Shown: in pieces, positions 59,062 to 64,000 of the stretch
Layout: every line of letters starts with the position of its first letter
Position numbering within the stretch: the stretch's first letter is position 1
Assembly (NCBI RefSeq): GCF_040115645.1
Contig: NC_089555.1
Coordinates: 1,922,001-1,986,000 of the forward strand
DNA: 64,000 nucleotides
Direction of reading: 5' to 3'
Source: Euwallacea fornicatus
Taxonomy: Eukaryota > Arthropoda > Insecta > Coleoptera > Curculionidae
Notes under the pieces: model-generated
Told to the model about the DNA's origin: nothing
What the model saw: the letters and a program-made list of their open reading frames with translations, nothing else
Databases searched by the model: none
Made by a program: the position numbers and the translations under genes

Positions 59062-62000
59062 ATGGCAGAAAGGGCCAGCTCCAAAAGGAAGAGTTTCGGC
59101 AGGAGCGCCTCCACCGAGAGCACCGAATATTCCGTGACGATGGGCCGATCTGTGCGCAGGAAAAAGCCCAGAGAACGATGGTTGCTCACCAGGAAAACCT
59201 GGAAATATATGGCGGATGCTGGCAGGAAGCTGATACCCGACGGTGCGAAGAACTGCGTCGAGGACATCCCCAAGATCGAGGCTCATTTTCAAGAGCTGTG
59301 CAAAAAGGAGACGAAATTCCTGCTATGGAGGAAAAACTCGTATCCCGGAGCAATGGGGTTCAGGAAGAAGCGCAAGCACGCTTTGAGGAAGGGGGGCAGT
59401 TGCAGGAAGGCGGCGTCCGAGGGAGAGGTGGATGTTTTGCGGCCTGAACGTCCTAAGGACCTAATGTTCTTGGAGCCGAAAATCCAGGGGAAATTCGACT
59501 TGAAGAAGATGAGGGAGGACTTTTTGTGCACCGAACCATCCACCTCTGAAGCTTCTCTCGACCGGGCACATTCCGATGAAAACGAACTGGCAGCAATGCT
59601 GGAGCAGTATTTGAAGCTTTCGAACACTCCCACATCCCTCAAGACCGGCTCTCGGGACTTCAATTACGAGGAACTATTCAACAAGCTTCAAACTCATTTG
59701 AACATAGTTTCCAGCCGCAACAACTCTCCTTCGAGCCGGGACTATTCCCCCAGTGTCTCTCCTCATTCCAGCTACCAGTCTCTGCATCCCCACGTGACCT
59801 TCCAAGGAGATAGCGCTCAAAGAACTGACACCTTGTCCAGGTACTTTGGTCAATACAGCAACAGAGATAAGGTCATTTCTGACCTCTTGACTGACAGGAA
59901 AGCTTTGGAGAAGCTATATTTTGACCTCAGGAGGGCTAAAGGGTTTAGAGGGAGAAGAGGGGGGACCGGGTATAATGCTACTGGGGATTATCACTCGTCG
60001 CCTACCAGAGGCTTCAATTCCCGGTCAATTTTGGGAGGAGGATTTAGAGAAAAGGGGGGTTACACCCCCAAGCACCCTCCTCCTTTGATTGAGGTTGAGA
60101 GTGAGACTTTAGAGATCACTTATCGGGATTGGGGGATTCAGACTCTTCCCGTGCCTGAGATAGTTTTGGTACAATGCGAAAGCGAATTTAAAAAAAAACA
60201 GGCAGAGGAGGAGGAGGAGAAGAGAGACAAAGAAGGGGACTTTCGGTTCAGGAGAAGATCTAGCGTGGACCATGACGATGTATCTCAAAGCGTTTCTGAC
60301 ACGATCAAAAGGTATTTGAGGATGGCCAGGAAAAAGAGCGTTGACTCAGAGAAGGCTGTAGGTTTCAAGAGGGTGAACTATGATCGAAACTTGCGCAATA
60401 TCAAGGCCAAGGGCGAGATAACCAAGCCAGGGGATGATGATGGGTTGAATAAGGGCTGTCAAACCAATGATGAGTGGATACTCACGTATAAAGACCTCAA
60501 ATTTACTGAGGTCTACGACGTTTCCGATGATAGCAGAGTGTCCAGTGCGAGAAGCAGCATTGACATTGGGATTGTCGAGTCCAAAAGTAGCCCCAGCAGC
60601 CCCCCCAGTGTTAAATCTGGGAGCCACGGGTTCTTGAGCCACTTGTTGCATCACGGCAACAAAGATAAAGGTTCGTTAAACAACATTTTGTCCTTTTTCA
60701 GCATGTTTCTGAGTTGCATATATACATTGATTGAGGGTTTCTTTGTTGCAGCGGTAACAGCCACAGCCATGCAGAAGAGTAAATCATCGTCGAGTGTGAT
60801 GCAACAGGGGAGTCTGGCGAAGAAGATCTTTCGGTCGAGGTCCAAGAGCCAGACAAGGCCTGCTCAGACACCTTGCAGTTGGACCAATCGGGTGAGGCCC
60901 TCGTTATAGCACTAGAGCGGATTAGATTCAAGAGTCATTTACCTAACGAGTGCGTTAAATAAAGCTTTACATCGCACGATGATTGCGGTGGACCGAATGT
61001 CAACGAACGCAGTTCGATGAACAATCAAGTGCGGTAGTAGATAGAATATTTTTATATCTCATGCATGTCAATGTCAAATACCCACAAAAGTTTTGACGTT
61101 GACAAATGCCATTTTTCCTACAGATATATTAATGGGCGATTAATAATCTTGACTTTATTAACGCGTTCGCTACATTTATGTCTCGTTAATTAACCACTCT
61201 CATTAATGCCCTTGTGCGATTATTTATTGTTTGATACTGAATAATTTTTGGAAATTAAAAAAAAGAAAAGGGAAACTGGTACACGTACAATGTGTTTCAG
61301 ATATAAATAGTCGTCGGCTCTTGAGTTTCAGTATTCTCGGAAACAAACGATTTATTTTTAATTTCTGTTTAATTACTAACAGTGGCAGTGACTATTATTG
61401 AAAATGTCGTGAGATAGTGATGGATCCGTCTGCGAAAGAGGAGGTAAAAGATGGAGGTGCAACTAAGCGAAGGGTTCGAAAGTTTGAAATCTGACGGAAA
61501 ATGCGGAACTTTCACGCATAAATTTGAAATTTGATTTCTTCTGACACCTGAGGTGAAATGTACTCGTTCTTAGCTTCTTTTGAATGAGAGAAATGAGGGA
61601 TTTTTGTGGGTTCTACGGGATAATATAAATAGGTTGTAGAGAAAGTTTTTTTCAAACAAAAATGAGCCGCGAAAATATAAAATAAATTATTTTTTAATTA
61701 ATTTGGCCTTAAATTTAAGGAGTAAAACCTCTTTCCCTCCTCAGCCCTTTAGACAACCCCCAAGCAAAGTAAAAAATCTCCTCTTCCGAGTTTTAAGAAA
61801 TGCCAGCGACGTCCCTATTCTAATCACATATCACGCGTAGACAGCGCCACGCCCCAAAACGGCCCCATCAACATTTGTTGGGTCTATGGAGATTTCGATC
61901 GGAAAAGATATGTCTCAACTTTTACAGCAACTTTTCCTCTGATCCAGGGTAATTGTGTGTGGAACAGCGTCTCGGGCCGACAGGTGATCCTCCAAGACAC

Positions 62001-62261
62001 CAATTTATTGCATTTAACCGAGGTGGAGAGGAAGGTCCTTCAGAAAGTTGCCATTGCGAAGCTGCAGGCCCTGAACCTGGGCGTGACCGTTAAAGTTCCT
62101 ACAGGTACCCTAAGCTAAATTTACGTGAAGTTTCTAAATCAGCGGTGAATTTGCAGAAAACGTCGGCTCGGTCCCCGCGAAGAAGCGCCGGCCTTACGGG
62201 CTGAAGAAGAAGTCCTTTACCACCAGCATCTTCGACAGCGGCAGGAAGGATTTGGATAAAG
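59062..62261 (+). CDS. ARHGAP6/36-like RhoGAP, 5' part (long isoform)
   Basis: Exons 59062-60670, 60752-60891, 61948-62104 and 62157-62261; the gene continues right of the window. The N-terminal 536 codons are mostly disordered, Ser/Arg/Lys-rich, with a conserved-looking basic start (RERWLLTRKTWKYMADAGRK) and YPGAMGFRKKRKH. Exons 3-4 encode VWNSVSGRQVILQDTNLLHL, EVERKVLQKVAIAKLQALNL, then KKRRPYGLKKKSFTTSIFDS. This run matches the segment just before the RhoGAP domain in ARHGAP6-type proteins, so the catalytic domain should follow to the right. Such proteins stimulate GTP hydrolysis by Rho GTPases. Start chosen as the first Met of the long frame. Intron 1 is exactly 81 bases and has no stop. 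Confidence 0.75.
61302..61332 (+). promoter_or_regulatory. Candidate TATA/Inr core promoter inside the RhoGAP gene
   Basis: TATAAAT at 61302 is followed by the arthropod initiator TCAGT at 61328-61332, putting the T of TATA 28 bases upstream of the initiator A, close to standard spacing. It lies just upstream of a short coding exon in the same direction. Confidence 0.5.
61420..61443 (+). CDS. Candidate alternative first coding exon of the RhoGAP gene
   Basis: ATG at 61420 opens MDPSAKEE, then a GAG|GTAAAAG donor in phase 0, matching the phase 0 acceptor at 61948. Splicing would give a short isoform lacking the roughly 580-residue N-terminal region. A three-codon upstream frame (ATG TCG TGA) at 61404 could damp translation. 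Supported only by promoter spacing, donor and phase. Confidence 0.4.
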
Positions 62262-64000
62262 GTGAGGGGGGGTATTTCTTGATCGGGCGAGTAGGAATTC
62301 GTGCTGTCATTCTTGTCAAACGTGAACGAGTGCAACATGTGACTTTTCGCAGGTAGACTGCGAAAATATTTTGCAGGTCGAAAATAGCGCGGCATATTTT
62401 TGCGGTCGCTCAGACCGTGACACCATAAAGAAACAATTACCAGTATTTTCGTGTTAGTATTGAGTACTCCACGCTAGTAATGTATAATTAAACCGTGGCC
62501 TTTCAATTGCCAATATTCGCACTGTTTATTTGTTTTCCTGGCGATTAGACGGGAAATATTTCAAATAGCTTTCTCTCAGGTTAATAGCAGCACAATTCAT
62601 AGAAGCTCCGAAAACATTAGAAAGAGCGAGGCATATTTCCGCTTAGCGACCGTCGGAGCTTCGTGAGGGCTCTAAAATAAAGAGCTCTCTAACGTGATGC
62701 ACGAATTGAAAAATTTCACTTATCGGAATAAATTTAATTTCCTCCAAAACAGCATAACATGTGTACCTATCAATTAGCTCGAGGGAGAGCTCTTGACGTC
62801 AATTTAAATATGTATTTATTAGCATTCCTAGAATATCTCGATTGTGTGCATCAAAAACTGTGCAGGTAACATTAATTTCGTCTCCAGAGAAATTCGAGCA
62901 ATTTAATTTGCCAGCATCGGTCCGAAATATAACAAAATAGCTGCCTAAAACAAAACCGCGTGTTATTTTCCGCAATTTTTATTGGCATTGGTCGTACACG
63001 TATGAATGCATTGTATTTTTATCCTTGTCCATGCAACTGACAAATACTTTCCAGACTGTCGGCTCGTGTTACTCCAACGGGTGCAATCGCATCCAGAAAA
63101 TACAGGCTGTCCCGGATGAGAGTGCGTTCCCCATGGATCTCGTAAGCGGCGCGAGGTAGTGACGTGATTAAATCGGGGAAAAGTTGCGCCTTTCTGTGTC
63201 CGGCAAAATCACGTTTTTCCAATTCGAACAATTCCGATATCGTCACTTTTTCCCCTCTTCAAGACGTTGTTTTCAGGTTTCCGAAACCATCATCAACTTT
63301 ATTGTTATTTTTTTTTTATTAGTCGACAAATTTTACTTCACGCTCGGTAAATTGAATTTTTTTCCTGAACCCAACGATATGCCATACTTAGAATTTATTC
63401 CCAAAATCTTATTTTCCACTTTCCAACATCGCATGGCTTTTATTCGGCACTGTGAGTAGCTTTAAAAGTAACTTGTTCAGATCTTCCACTTGGTGAACGA
63501 CAAAAAACCATAAAAAAACCATTTAAGAATATTTTTTATGTTCAAATATTCCGCTTTCATTAGGCAAACGCAAATAACAGCGCTAAACAATTTCCTCCAT
63601 AACGCTGTTTAGCATCTACCGGAGTTGTTTTCTGTATTGCAAGTCGACCTGCAACCTCCAATACATAGTTTTCGAACGTCTTACGGCAAATTTCATTTTT
63701 AGACAATACCCAGAAGAAAAAGTCAATTGGTGCATTATCGGGACATCGCGGAGGCCGGTTTACGGTACCCTTAGTAGAAAGTAAATTATTTTGAAGCCGG
63801 CCTCTTAAATATTCACTATTACTACGTCTAGAGTTATGGGGAGTCCGATCTTGGTGGAACCACATGTTACGGGTTACTGCTAAAGGAGGGTCGTTCAGAA
63901 TATCCTCTTTTTCTTTTTTATTTTTTGTTTAGTTTCTAAAAACTGTCCATACCTTTCCGAATTTATAGTTACCTCATGAATTATGGATCCAATATTTCGT
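62262..64000 (+). other. Intron of the RhoGAP gene, running off the window
   Basis: No further exon recognised. It contains one transposase relic at 63.56-63.87 kb. Confidence 0.5.
63556..63870 (-). mobile_element. Mariner-like transposase relic with DDE motifs
   Basis: The minus strand reads MWFHQDRTPHNSRRSNSEYL, then NRPPRCPDNAPIDFFFWVL and a C-terminal helix (FENYVLEVAGRLA). It is the second-D/third-D region of the same transposase class as the 33-kb element, but in one open frame of 101 codons. The N-terminal half is absent. Confidence 0.75.

Larger units (their letters stand above)
60892..61947 (+). other. Intron of the RhoGAP gene with internal promoter
   Basis: 1,056-base intron, phase 0 at both ends. 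It contains the candidate promoter and alternative first exon described separately; otherwise no feature seen. Confidence 0.6.

Noticed and set aside
58965..59447. Plus-strand 160-codon frame at the start of the RhoGAP gene
   Set aside because: Overlaps the 615-codon frame in a different phase; Gln/Glu/Arg-rich composition is what a shifted reading of that GC-rich exon gives.

Overview
The window is nuclear DNA of an insect. AT-rich sequence carries spliced genes with mostly short GT-AG introns, insect-type families (atypical guanylyl cyclase of the Gyc88E/MsGC-beta3 type, GILT, Maelstrom, a membrane UGT), and Tc1/mariner-like and R1-like transposon debris. The UGT relic and transposon profile would suit a beetle, but that is inference; nothing here fixes the order.

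Layout. 0-16 kb is gene-dense: the 3' half of an atypical soluble guanylyl cyclase (+), a GILT thiol reductase (+), maelstrom (-), an NAD-dependent epimerase-like SDR (+), an ER peroxiredoxin Prx4 (-), then three genes packed head-to-tail on the minus strand with only 23 and 26 nt between coding regions (MED9, an NCBP2AS2 homologue, YIPF3). From 16.2 to 35.7 kb I reconstruct one small two-finger C2H2 gene (-) whose four coding exons are separated by introns of about 0.9, 7.2 and 10.8 kb. Those introns hold degenerate tandem arrays and R1-like LINE relics. 38.5-40.6 kb is a divergent housekeeping pair, TRAPPC1 (-) and MRPL17 (+). 40.6-56.4 kb is a gene desert built largely of decayed elements with terminal inverted repeats, one of which carries a DUF4817-like fragment. 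56.4-57.9 kb is a nearly full-length but broken UDP-glycosyltransferase. 59-64 kb is the 5' half of an ARHGAP6/36-type RhoGAP gene (+), running off the right edge, with a probable internal promoter and alternative first exon.

The genes do not form a pathway; they serve cGMP signalling, lysosomal and ER redox, piRNA silencing, transcription (Mediator), Golgi traffic, mitochondrial translation and Rho signalling. All exon coordinates were derived by eye from splice consensus and frame continuity. In every multi-exon model the exon lengths sum to a whole number of codons, except the RhoGAP gene, which is cut by the window edge. I saw no CRISPR array, rRNA or convincing tRNA.
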